In this document: one piece after another, positions 54,588 through 64,000 of the stretch | How positions within the stretch are numbered: the first letter of the stretch is position 1 | Layout of the letters: the number at the start of each line of letters is the position of its first letter | Notes under the pieces: model-generated | Seen by the model: only the letters and a program-made list of their open reading frames with translations | Told to the model about the DNA's origin: nothing | Databases searched by the model: none | Origin: Lumbricus rubellus | Taxonomy: Eukaryota; Annelida; Clitellata; Crassiclitellata; Lumbricidae | Reading direction: 5' to 3' | Assembly: GCA_945859605.1 (NCBI GenBank) | Contig: OX243821.1 | Span: 16,163,899-16,227,898 of the forward strand | DNA length: 64,000 bases | Translations under genes and position numbers: made by a program

Positions 54588-56930
54588 TTATACAATCAAG
54601 TAATCAAGCAATCAAGTTTATTGCTCCCAAAACAGAAAAAAATTAAAATAGATACAGCAATTACACAGTACTACTTGCTAAATAAAGCTAAGGATGTTAA
54701 ATAAAATAAAAAATACATGGGCAAACGAGTAGGAATTCAGGGGAAGCAATAGGAGCCACAGAAGGGAAAATCCCACTAGTTAGGGGCCCTAGATAAATGA
54801 TTACTCATGACAAAGATGCTGGATAGATGACGCATATCTTGTTAGTATCAAAGTGGGAGATTTGCATGTAGCTGTGTGTTTAGTGAGAGAGTAAGTTAGA
54901 GGCACAATGAGACAGAAAAAGGGAAGACAGAGAGAAAGAGGGGGAGAAGAAAGAAGAGAAAAGAGAAGAAGAAGAAGTAGAAGAAGTAGAAGAAGAAGAG
55001 ATTCAAAGAGGCCATTAGTTGACCAACATCACACGATAATATTAGTTTTAGATAAACATTTTAGATAACATTTTTCACCGTATGCACACGTATCAGACGT
55101 TTAAATTGAGTGAAAGCCATGCCCATCCTAATACTAGGAGGTAAACTGTTCCACATTAAGGGTCCCTGGTATTTAATAGAAAATTTACGTGTATTAGTTC
55201 TCGGATAAATGCTTATGTAGTCCCGTTTATTTCTGGTAGCATACGAATGCTCTAGTTTATTAAAATAGGATACAAAACAGGATGGGAGGAGACCATTGTG
55301 GAATTTATACATAAATTCACATGTTTGTGTGAATTTAATTTGACTGATGTTAAGGAGGTTAAGATCCAAAAATAGAGGTTTGGTGTGGGCACAGGGAGGC
55401 GACCTGGTTATGAGTCTGATGGCTTTTTTGGAGAGTTTTCAAGCTAGCAATATGGGAGTCATAGGTTGAGGTCCAGATGAAATTACAATAGGTAAAGTAA
55501 GGGTAGATCAAAGTAAAGTACAGGTTTTTTAATATATAGGGCGGAAGCAAATATGCTATACGTCTTATTATTCCAATGCTCCTAGAGAGTTTCTTTGATA
55601 TTTCAGAGTTGTGATTAGTCCATTTTAGGTGCTCATCAATATAGACACCAAAAAACTTTGAGGAGGAGACAGAGGGAATTGTCGTACCGTCAATTTCCAG
55701 GGTCATGCTCGAGTCGGGAATTGATTTCTTACTGGATCTAAATACAATGCAATTGGTTTTGGATATGTTGAGTGACAGTTTATTTGATTTGAACCAGTCA
55801 TTTGTCTTGATAAGTTCTTCATTTGCTATTGAGATCATTTGGTCATAAGAGGCATTGGATAAGAATGCATTGGTATCGTCTGCAAATAGGATAAATCTCA
55901 GTATACTAGTCGAGTTGGGAAGGTCATTTATGTATATTAAGAATAGTAGAGGTCCTAGAATCGAGCCTTGAGGAACACCAAACCTAATTAGTTGGAATGT
56001 GGATAATTTGCCATTGCAAGAAACTTGCTGGTAACGATTGTTCAAGTAGCTTTTAAACCAATTCAGAGCCTGGTTCCTTATTCCATAATGCTCCAGCTTT
56101 TGCAACAGAATTTTATGGTCTACGGTATCGAAAGCCTTGGCTAGGTCCAGGAATACACCAGAGAGAATTCATTATTGTCCATAGCCTGTGATATTTTATC
56201 CTGTATGTCCAATAGGGACATAAAGGTGGAGTGCCCAGGTTGGAAACCGTGTTGAAGGGAGTACATAAGGTTATTGTGGTTTATGAAAGAAAATAGTCGA
56301 TCGTACATTATCTTTTCAAAAAATTTAGAGAAGAAAGGTAGGATTGAGATAGGTCTATAGTTAGATATTTCAGTTTTGCTGCCTTGCTTATGTATTGGTA
56401 TTATTTTTGCTAATTTAATTTCGGAAGGTACTTCTCCATTTCTGAGAGAGCAGTTCATTATATCAGCAAGTGGAGTAGCGATCATGTCCAGTATGGGGGC
56501 CAGTACCTGGGGATTAAGGTCATCTGGTCCAGAGCTATAGTTTTTTTTAGAGTTTTGTTGATAGATAGTATTTCATGAGTGTCTGTTGGTAGGATGCCAA
56601 GAGAGTTTAAGGTTGAGGGGGCATGAAGTTATGGAAGGAGCTACTGGAGGATGGGATTTTAAGAGATAAGGATATAGGTAGATTTACAAAGTAGGAGTTA
56701 AAGTGTTCAGCTATTTTCCCTGGGTCGTTAGTTAAGTCCTCGTTAATAAGTAGTTCTTTAATATTTGAGTTTCTGTCATGAACATTAATTATAGTTTTGA
56801 TTATTTGCCAAGTTTTCTTAATGTCATTACTGTGCTTGCTGAATTCACTTGCGTAATAATCTTGTTCTAGTCTGATGCGAATGGTTTTATATTTGTTACG
56901 ATATTTAGTAGGCTATATATAATCTTTTGC
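54588..56930 (-). mobile_element. 5'-truncated non-LTR retrotransposon (LINE)
   Basis: On the minus strand the reverse transcriptase reads through three frames: 56880-56141, 56105-55359 and 55369-55061. Motifs are SNYRPISILP, then GVPQGSILGPLLFLIYINDL and the catalytic FADDTNAF box, then a C-terminal GPLMWNSLPPSI block. Two frameshifts inactivate it. The 3' end has aataaacttgattgcttgat repeats. The motif style suggests the Jockey/CR1/L2 group. It has no endonuclease, because it is truncated. Confidence 0.88.
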
Positions 56931-57310
56931 TCATATGTCATTCTGACTAATTAATAATACTGGCTAATTAATAATTCACTAACTTTCTAGCTATAACCTC
57001 GTCTCAGTTAGTGATATATATATATATTATATATATATAGAAACTCTCCGATTGGTTGACACTTATCTGTCTATGATGTAGTTCGGCTGTAAGCTCGGAC
57101 TCTTTAGCAGTTTAATATAAAAGTTGATGTTGATGGACATTCGGGGAGAGAAGCTAGAACAGGGAACGTATCATAGAGAATCAGTCGTGTCTTGACTGGT
57201 GTACGTTAGTCAGTGTTTGATCTGTTGTATTCACGTAAGTGTAGATTTTATAGATTCGTCATTAAATATTCGTGCAGTTAGGATTCCCATCTGTTAAGCA
57301 GGACAACTGT
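56930..57310. other. unassigned insert sequence
   Basis: Lies inside the inserted block, contains a (ta)n run (57015-57040) and a taatataaaag box. It might be part of an LTR or promoter of another element, but there is no firm evidence. Confidence 0.25.
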
Positions 57311-57317
57311 ACTCTAA

Positions 57318-57525
57318 ACCAGAGTTATTTTAGTTTAGAAAATCATTTTTATTTTAGTTTTTATTTAGTTCTTCATCAATCATTTCAGTCTAGTTTTAGT
57401 TTTAGTTTTGTTTTTGATAATCATTTTAGTTTCATTTTAGTTTTGATTCATAAAATCGTTTTAGCTTTCGTTTTCATGAACCATTGACTAATCTTGTTCG
57501 TTTCGTTTTCGTTCACGAAATTAAC
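57318..57525. repeat. (ATTTTAGTTTT)-rich dispersed repeat
   Basis: Dominated by ttttagttttagtttt-type blocks, ending cgttcacgaaattaac. A second copy with the same end is at 60280-60442. The family is unknown; possibly a MITE. Confidence 0.6.
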
Positions 57526-57744
57526 CATTTTGAGGTGAGGTGAAACATTGGAACGTTTGTGGTGAGGTGGGGTATGACATAGGCCTACGCCAATAGGGCC
57601 TATATTTACTTACAAGTCTCGATATCAAATGGACTACATTAATCGTGATTAAAACTGTTCTTTTATGACCAATAATTTATTATTATCAGATAAGATTACT
57701 CAAGTCCTTTATTTCAATATTTTAATTTAATAAAGTTTCACCAA

Positions 57745-58310
57745 AATTAATAATGACAGGGGTCTTTATGTATCGGTTCACCCATGATCTTCTACCCCTT
57801 AACTTTGCAGGGTATTTCAAACAAGGACCTGATATACAATACCACTCTACTAGAAACTCCTCTCACTATCGTACCATATCCGCTCGATTAAACTCAAGAA
57901 GATTCCATATTAAATATGCTGGACCAGGTGTATGGAACTCGATTCCTAATCATATTCAGCAGGAATCCAGTTTACTAAGGGCTAAGACACTGCTACGTGA
58001 CAATTTGATTAATGACTGCGAAGTTATTTAACCTTGTAGGAACTGATTTTTTGGTTGTTTGTTTTGTGTGTGTTTTTAAAGTTAAGTTTACTACAATAAT
58101 TGTCATTTCATACTTTTTTTAGCATGATGTCAACCGTTTAGCCATCAGTTAAAATTGCACATATAAATAGGTGTCGCTGTTAGCGGGATATTCATCCTTT
58201 ATGGCCTTCCTTGTTGCCATCCGATTAGGTGAAAATTGTATTATGACAATTGTTTATGGTTGATGGTTACAATAAATGAATTAATTGATTGATTGATTGA
58301 ATTGATAAAC
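57745..58310 (+). pseudogene. second LINE 3' end (ORF2 tail)
   Basis: Frame 57753-58031 encodes the C-terminal tail (FMYRFTHDLLPLNF, then HSTRNSSHYR and GPGVWNSIPNHI). A 3' UTR and an aattgattgattgattg terminus follow. The protein tail resembles that of 54588-56930 but the family differs. It is 5'-truncated and on the opposite strand. Confidence 0.8.
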
Positions 58311-58319
58311 TGACGATTA

Positions 58320-59790
58320 TCACGAACAAATAACTTTTCAAGCCTTAGGCCTATTGAAATGGTTATCAGGTGAACTAATCACCATTCAATGCCTACTTAG
58401 CACGTGCAATTTGGTGTCCTGATTAGCAAAGTTACCAAATGCACAAAATTTAATGTCCTATATTTCAAGGTCATCATGGACTGTTTTAGTCATCGTTATC
58501 TTCAGCCTTCTCAATGCAAGGAATGTAGGCCTGCACAGTAATACTCGTTCGACACTGGTAAATTCATTAACACTTGAGTGCCGACGGTATTTTTTGGTAC
58601 ACAAAGGCCCAAGCTGGGGTCCGCGCGGACCCCAGCGTTTTCATGCTAATTTCCTGAGACGGGATTGGAATATCGTAACAGAATTTAGTTCTATGTAATC
58701 CCAAATGAATTTGCAATCGATTGGTGTATCTTATTTCACAATAGCTTCAGCAGGTAATTAATAAAATGTCAAAATCTCGTGACATGTATTATATGCTTGT
58801 TTGCGTCATTTGCCGTAGGAAACCTATGTCCGGCGCGTCCACATGCAAACCAGTCGGGTTAGCTGCTCTCGCTTCCAGTTATTGACTAGTTTTGGCAGGC
58901 TATTCAGTGTAACAGTGTCAGTAATTCTAAGTTCAACAATTCTATGAACTTTGCTTTTATATAACGTGCGTTGACAATTTTATTTATAGGCCAGTAACCA
59001 TGCGCCAGTATGAATAGGCTATCAACCGCATATCTTGCGGTATCCTAGCCTCCTAGGTATATGCTGTGGTTAAGTGGTATAGCCTAATAGGGTTGGAGAA
59101 TATTTACACAGACAAACCATTCAATGCCCAAATGTTTGGTCTAGGAATAGGGCCTACCTAAAAGCATTTTGGTCAAATCCATAGTCTTCCGGAGTTTTCC
59201 GTGAAAAACGGGTCTGGGGTCCGGTCGGACCCCCCCCCCCTTGGGCATTTGGTGGTTAAACTCAACATGTGAACGAAAAAGTAACAATTTCATTTTAATA
59301 TGAAACAAAATAAAATAAAAACTTTTCGTTCAAATACCTGAAAATGTGGTGTGTCCGTATTTCATATTCACTAAGGTAGACAAAAATAATTCAAGCTGCT
59401 TTGACGTTTTCGCTAAAGGCGCAACGTGGAATAGCTCTGAGGTTTGGGCAACAAGCGTGGTGAATGAGGGAGATAGAGCAAAGCGACTGGAAAGGAAGGG
59501 ATTACTTAAACAGGAATTAGAAACCGAGCCATAAAGTAGCCTAGTTCAGGTCACAAGAAGCACCCTCTTCCATTCGGTTCTAATGCCAAGGCGAGTGTGG
59601 TATGGTGACAGTAATGTTAACTCGAAGTCATTCAGACGTGCAATTGGCTGACCCCTCGTCCGAGAGGGATTAATCCGAGCTTGAAGGGAAAGATTACAAT
59701 GTGTAATTAAAGTGTGGTGCACGCGGGACCGAGTAAGGCAGATAAGATACAACTTTCAATGACCTGAGGTTAATTAAAGAGGATCCAACA
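58320..59790. other. no gene recognised
   Basis: Part of the inserted block. A ggggtccgcgcggacccc palindrome near 58620 and an echo near 59220 suggest a further degraded MITE. Confidence 0.35.
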
Positions 59791-59792
59791 AC

Positions 59793-60092
59793 GTGGGCGC
59801 TAGCACATAATGGGCAAGAGGGGCATGTACCCCCTGGAAAACTGACACATTTTTCTAACTACTAGGCTACTTTTGGGTTTTTAGCAAATTCCTTCGCTTT
59901 AGAAAATTGATTATAGGCTACTAATGCATGATGAATAAAGTGAAACTAAGAAACCTACATTTAGAAACCTCTATGAAAAATAAACAAGCTTTTAATTTTC
60001 TGTCTTACATTTTTCAAGCGTTTGGTAAAAAATTTAAACGTGACCATTGTGCTTTTCCCCCTTCTGCGAAAATTTCTGCGGGCGCCCATGCC
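59793..60092. mobile_element. MITE related to 53588-53887, reverse orientation
   Basis: Shares gggcaagaggggcatgtacc near its left end and gcgggcgcccatg at its right end with the better-preserved copy. The left terminus is eroded and no target duplication is clear. Confidence 0.6.
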
Positions 60093-60482
60093 TAACCAGC
60101 TGAGTCATAAAATCGACAGAGGAACCCTCCAACAATCGCTTCTCTGTGGCTTAGAAAGACGAATAGGCGGCAGGCCTAGAGCAAGGTTGACAGTATATGG
60201 TAATTAGAGTCTATTCATGCGCATTGCTCAACTGCTTCGCGCTCGAAAATTCCCGCAAAGCAGACATTGTATTTTCTATAGTTTTCGTTGAAGATTTCAA
60301 TATCGTTATCGTTTTCATTTTGTTCTACATATTTTTTTTGATTAAGTTTTAGTACACAATTTCTTTCTAGTTTTCGTTTTCGCCAACGATTGCCTTTTCT
60401 TTTGCGCTCTAGTTTTAGTTTCGTTCACGAAATTAACACTGCACTTCACATACTTTAGTGATAGTCCAACAGGATTATAGTT

Positions 60483-60577
60483 CGCCCACCTGATTAAACT
60501 GAAAGAGTTGTGACTTATCTCTTGTTAATTGTCATTGAATGCAATTATCGTCGGCGTCCTTTTTTTGTACTTAACCC
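60483..60577 (+). repeat. segmental duplication, right part of the copy
   Basis: cgcccacctgattaaactga...gtcggcgtc matches 34610-34700 in the 3' flank of transglutaminase A. It continues the homology lost at 54556. Confidence 0.8.
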
Positions 60578-60579
60578 TC

Positions 60580-61440
60580 GGACTACCAAAGGGGTGGCAT
60601 CCACCACCATAGGTTTTATCGATTTTAAACTTGTTTCGCATAGAATAAAAAAATGACCTTTTAGGTAGCTGTAGGGGGTTCATTGGCACACATTTTGAGG
60701 TAAAATATGAGATGATACCTCATACCGTTCAAAAGTTATACCCATTATACCCGATGTACCAGGGGGGTGGATACCACCCCCTTAGATTTTCGCCTATATC
60801 TTATTGGTCAATTAACATTAAGAGAAACAATTTATACCAGTCTATAGAGGGAATGTGGGGCTACATTTTGATGGTCACTGAGTTGTCTTTTGACAACCGG
60901 AAGTGCTCAAAATAAATTAAAATATATATAAAGGTGTTTTATGTTCGTAAAATGTACATGTTTTTTCTATTGTAACATATCCCTGATTTTTTAAGAGAAA
61001 TAAATTATAATGTAAGCTAATTTTGTATAACTTTGAATGGCCAGCTAATTATTATGCAAGAGCGTACAGGTAAGGTAGGTCAGATGGCTGAGTGGCGGGA
61101 AAGTTTTCTGCTGTGCGGCCGTACGCCTGATAGCAAGAGAGACAGAGACAGAGAGAGGGATAGAGCGGCTGAAGGAGGGATATACGCTAAGAGTGAGATA
61201 GACTTGGATAGGAGTGCCAGCAGTCGTGTGTGAATAAGGAGTGTGGAGAGAGAGAGTTTGATAAGATGGCGAAGTAGTCTTAACGTTGAGTTTTTTATAC
61301 ACGTAAAATTAGTCGTACATGTAACTTTATCGTAGCGTTGTATTAAATTTTGTCTGCTATTGGTGGATTTTTGAAGAACAACAATACGAAAAACTTGTCG
61401 TTGATTTGTATAGAAAAGTTTAAAGAACTGTTACAGTAAC
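60580..61440. other. no gene recognised
   Basis: 60577-60790 contains a ggggtggcatccaccacc palindrome and related ggggtggataccaccccc, suggesting an old MITE. 61080-61260 is a purine-rich gagagagac tract near the likely profilin promoter. Confidence 0.35.
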
Positions 61441-61558
61441 TAGCCATTAGCCACCAAAGTAGAGTTAATATAAGTCAGGATAGGCTCACAAAGACAATCT
61501 TTTATCTTTCTTTTGTTTAGGGTCTTTATTTTCATAGACGTCATAAATTCCTGCAATA

Positions 61559-61732
61559 ATGTCTGGTTATGATGCAATAAAGCCTGGTTGGGATGCATAC
61601 ATCGACAACATGTTGGCGTACTGTCGTGACGCAAGCGGTGACTGGCACTGCGACCGAGCTTGTATTATCGGCTTAGACGGTGGAGGGAAATGGACGAGCG
61701 ATACTCATCCCAGTGTAAGTTTATCAACGAGA

Positions 61733-61812
<80 letters not shown>

Positions 61813-63073
61813 ATGAATTTGTAATGTACTCGTCCCAGTATAAGTTTATCAATGAGAATTATTATTCTTATTAAATGAATTTGTAATGTACTTATCCCAG
61901 TGTAGGCTTATCAAAGGGACAAGAGATCAGGTGACGAATCTTCGAACTATAATGGAAAAGATGAGAGAACACCAACAACCTCTACACATGTGCTTTGTCG
62001 ATTTCAAGAAGGCATTCGATTGTGTGTCACATGAGCAATAATTATGGTTATAATTAATCGCCAGTAAAGGGGTTGGCGAATCTAGCTAACCACGGAGGCG
62101 GCGTGTGGCGATATTCGCGCAATTTTGGAGCTTTACACCTAAAACCCCTTGCAGCTACAGATAGAATGCGACCAGGGCCATCAGGCTCACAGTCAGCATA
62201 CACACCCCGCCCCGCAGGAGTGAGTCGGATTTTGTTCTGAAAGGGGTTTACCAAAAATGTGCAAGAGCTAATCAAAATGTTCCGGGAAACGCCTGTTGCC
62301 GCACATGGGTGGAGTCTGGGTGGGGTCCGGGTCAGAGTGCGGGGTGGGCGTAGCGGTTGGGAGTAGGGTGGGGCCGTGGGTGATGCGGGGTGATGCGGGG
62401 TAGTAACGGTGTACGGATGCGAAAGAGGTGGGACGAAGACTGAGGTGAGAGCGGTGAGCATGGTGGGAGCGGAGAAGGGCGGTGTGTGAGTGCGGAAGGG
62501 GGTGGGACGAGGACGGGGGAGCGGTGAGCAGAGTTGGAGCGGGGTGGCGTGAAGGGAAAGACGAAAACCTTAAATTTCTCGGGCAACGCCGGGTACCACT
62601 GCTAGTAAATAAATTGCTTGAAAGTCAAGAGGACATACTGTAAGTAAGTATCACCTTCATTACCCCATTTTCATCGTGGTTTCTGATCCTCTTTTTAAAG
62701 GAAGGGCGTGAATTTCAGCTACGAATCAATCCATCAATCACAAATTTATATAGCGCTCCTTCAAGATCAAATCGAGATCAGTTCTGAGTTGATTCCATTC
62801 TCTGTTTAAAAAAAATTAGAATACCGGTACGATGTTTTTAGAGAAGGTCTGTTTTCTTCTTCTGCCGAACAGGCTCTGAAGCTTTCCGCCAACGAAGCAG
62901 TGACCATCGCCAGCTGCTTTAAATCCAGGAACTTCTCAACATTCCAGGAGTCGGGTGTCGTAGCGGAGGGCGAGAAGTACGTGTTCATTAGAGAGGAAGA
63001 CGGAAAACTAGTCTACTCGAAGAGAAAGGGATCGGGATGGCTGATGTTGCGGGCTACGAGGACGGGCAAGTAG
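61559..63073 (+). CDS. profilin, exons 1-2 (C-terminal exon probably beyond the window)
   Basis: Profilin binds actin monomers, poly-proline proteins and phosphoinositides and controls actin assembly in the cytoplasm. Exon 1 (61559-61714) starts MSGYDAIKPGWDAYIDNML and includes ACIIGLDGGGKWTSD, the family's N-terminal WxxYID helix and IIGLDG strand. Exon 2 (62873-63070) follows in phase 0 after cttctgccgaacag and carries LSANEAVTIASCF, GVVAEGEKYVFI and a GSGWLMLRATRTGK strand. Reading on gives a stop at 63071-63073 and only 118 aa, about 20 short, lacking the terminal helix that binds poly-proline. The same place reads ggcaa|gtagcg, a possible donor, so a third exon outside the window is likely. 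I found no such exon before 64000. Confidence 0.85.
61733..61812. repeat. (ATT)n microsatellite
   Basis: About 26 pure units, 18 bp after the donor of profilin exon 1. The segment around it (cccagt-taagtttatcaa-gagaattatt) is repeated once at ~61835-61870. Confidence 0.97.
61915..62035 (+). pseudogene. short reverse-transcriptase fragment
   Basis: The frame reads RDQVTNLRTIMEKMREHQQP, then LHMCFVDFKKAFDCVSHE, the F-x-D-F-x-K-A-F-D core of a non-LTR reverse transcriptase. It is truncated on both sides. Confidence 0.75.
62061..62605. mobile_element. putative non-autonomous Helitron
   Basis: The right end reads tcgggcaacgccgggtac, a short hairpin, then cactgctag directly before T, the typical Helitron 3' terminus. 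A left end TCGCC after A at about 62061 is a guess. The inside is G-rich (62310-62550) without coding capacity. Confidence 0.45.
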
Positions 63074-63099
63074 CGACGCATATGGTTTTGCTGCAGATA

Positions 63100-63600
63100 A
63101 TACGACTGTAGAGTGTAGAGCTCGTACAACTATGTAGAATGGAGTAGCCTATAGCCTTTTTGTGGTTGACTTTGTTGTCTGGAAAGGGCTGCCATAAGAG
63201 CTACCTCTGCTTCCTGAGGCTCTTACTGAAGCATTTTTCAATTATTAAACTCAGTGAGCACTTTTTGTCATGCTTGATTTGGGAGCTTCTCAGAGTAGCC
63301 TCATTGAAAAGGCGCCATATAAATTATGGAATGAGTTAATGGTAAATTAGATAATAGTAATTAATTCATTCTGGTATTTATGTATGTAGCACCTCTTTAA
63401 GGAAACTACTCAGAGGTGCTCTCGATGCCAGCACGGCCAAAGGGAACAGTTCTCAAGTGCTTATAATTGTAACGTGTCAGACTGTAACCTATCGAACAGG
63501 TGTGGCTCAAGAGAGAGGCCATTCTATACTGCTGGGCCAACGTCAGATATGTATGTTTGTACGTGTATGTGTATGTAAGCATGACTGAATTTATTTGCCT
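63100..63600. other. LINE/SINE tail debris
   Basis: 63280-63330 (gggagcttctcagagtagcc...aaaggcgccatataaatta) and 63375-63425 (aggaaactactcagaggtgc) are pieces of the tail motif shared by SINEs and LINEs here. Confidence 0.55.
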
Positions 63601-63605
63601 ATGCA

Positions 63606-63960
63606 TTTGGCGTTCTACCCTTCGCCGTCGTGACGGGCGCACGAAGGTTGTCTAGCTGCTCTCGCTTCGGGCGATACTCCGCCCGAGTCACTATCTCGCC
63701 TGTGCCTGCGTTCGGTAGGACGGCCACCGATGCGCTGTCCCTGCCCTCACTGACAGGGGAATACGGGCCTGAGATGGTCGCCCGTGAAATGGTATTTAGC
63801 TCGGTGTCGTCGGAGTCCTCATCTGCCCAGTTCGAGGTCACCGCATGGGTGACGTCCTGAATACGAGGATGGCCGATGCTAAAAACAGGGTTCACTAACT
63901 TACGGGCAGAGGACCCTCGCCTGGAGCTTCCCTACACGGCCACGGGCTTATGCCTCTTGC
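63606..63960 (-). other. GC-rich open frame of unknown nature
   Basis: Minus-strand frame open from about 63931 to 63602, containing SNWADEDSDDTELNTIS and GPYSPVSEGRDSASVAVLP. An in-frame TAG near 63932 separates it from MVRRSLDRSGKRHKPVAV upstream. Base composition is more GC-rich than its surroundings. It may be part of a retroelement or gene extending past the window edge; no motif is recognised. Confidence 0.25.
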
Positions 63961-64000
63961 CCGACCGATCTAAGCTCCGCCGCACCATGCTACAACCAGC

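Overview
The window is nuclear DNA from an invertebrate animal. Genes are split by GT-AG introns of about 0.3-2.6 kb, and intergenic and intronic DNA is packed with microsatellites, tRNA-derived SINEs, non-LTR retrotransposon (LINE) tails and small DNA transposons. The window shows no bacterial-type gene organisation. I cannot name the species from sequence alone; a marine invertebrate, possibly a deuterostome, is my guess.

Layout. 0-0.4 kb: decayed Tc1/mariner-type transposase remnant. 2.1-3.3 kb: a single-exon gene for a divergent forkhead-like winged-helix protein, with a ~130 bp triplicated block upstream and a 3.5 kb degenerate ~70-76 bp satellite downstream. 7.7-14.3 kb: microsatellites, SINEs and MITEs, with one unexplained 103-codon open frame. 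14.35-34.36 kb: transglutaminase gene A, 15 coding exons, 793 aa. 36.6-50.08 kb: transglutaminase gene B, 15 coding exons, 755 aa, same strand and same intron phases. 52.5-60.6 kb: a third, broken copy of the transglutaminase 3' end, interrupted by about 5.9 kb of inserted retrotransposon DNA. 61.56-63.07 kb: the first two exons of a profilin gene, whose last exon seems to lie beyond the window.

The two transglutaminases are a head-to-tail tandem duplication. Both keep the Cys-His-Asp catalytic triad with spacing like that of vertebrate transglutaminases, and eleven of the fifteen exons are identical in length. Gene A begins Met-Gly-Cys, an N-terminus suited to fatty acylation and membrane anchoring; gene B begins differently. 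The pair may therefore have split the cross-linking job between compartments (inference). Profilin is an actin monomer-binding protein; no functional link to its neighbours can be read from the sequence.

The richest material is the mobile DNA. I found about a dozen hAT-type MITEs with 8 bp target-site duplications (one nested pair), a 63 bp TTAA-flanked piggyBac-like MITE inside a SINE, a Ginger-like element with a transposase tail, a Tc1/mariner-like element with ~200 bp inverted repeats, and a probable Helitron end. Exon coordinates were derived by hand from reading frame, splice sites and A/B comparison; no database search was possible.
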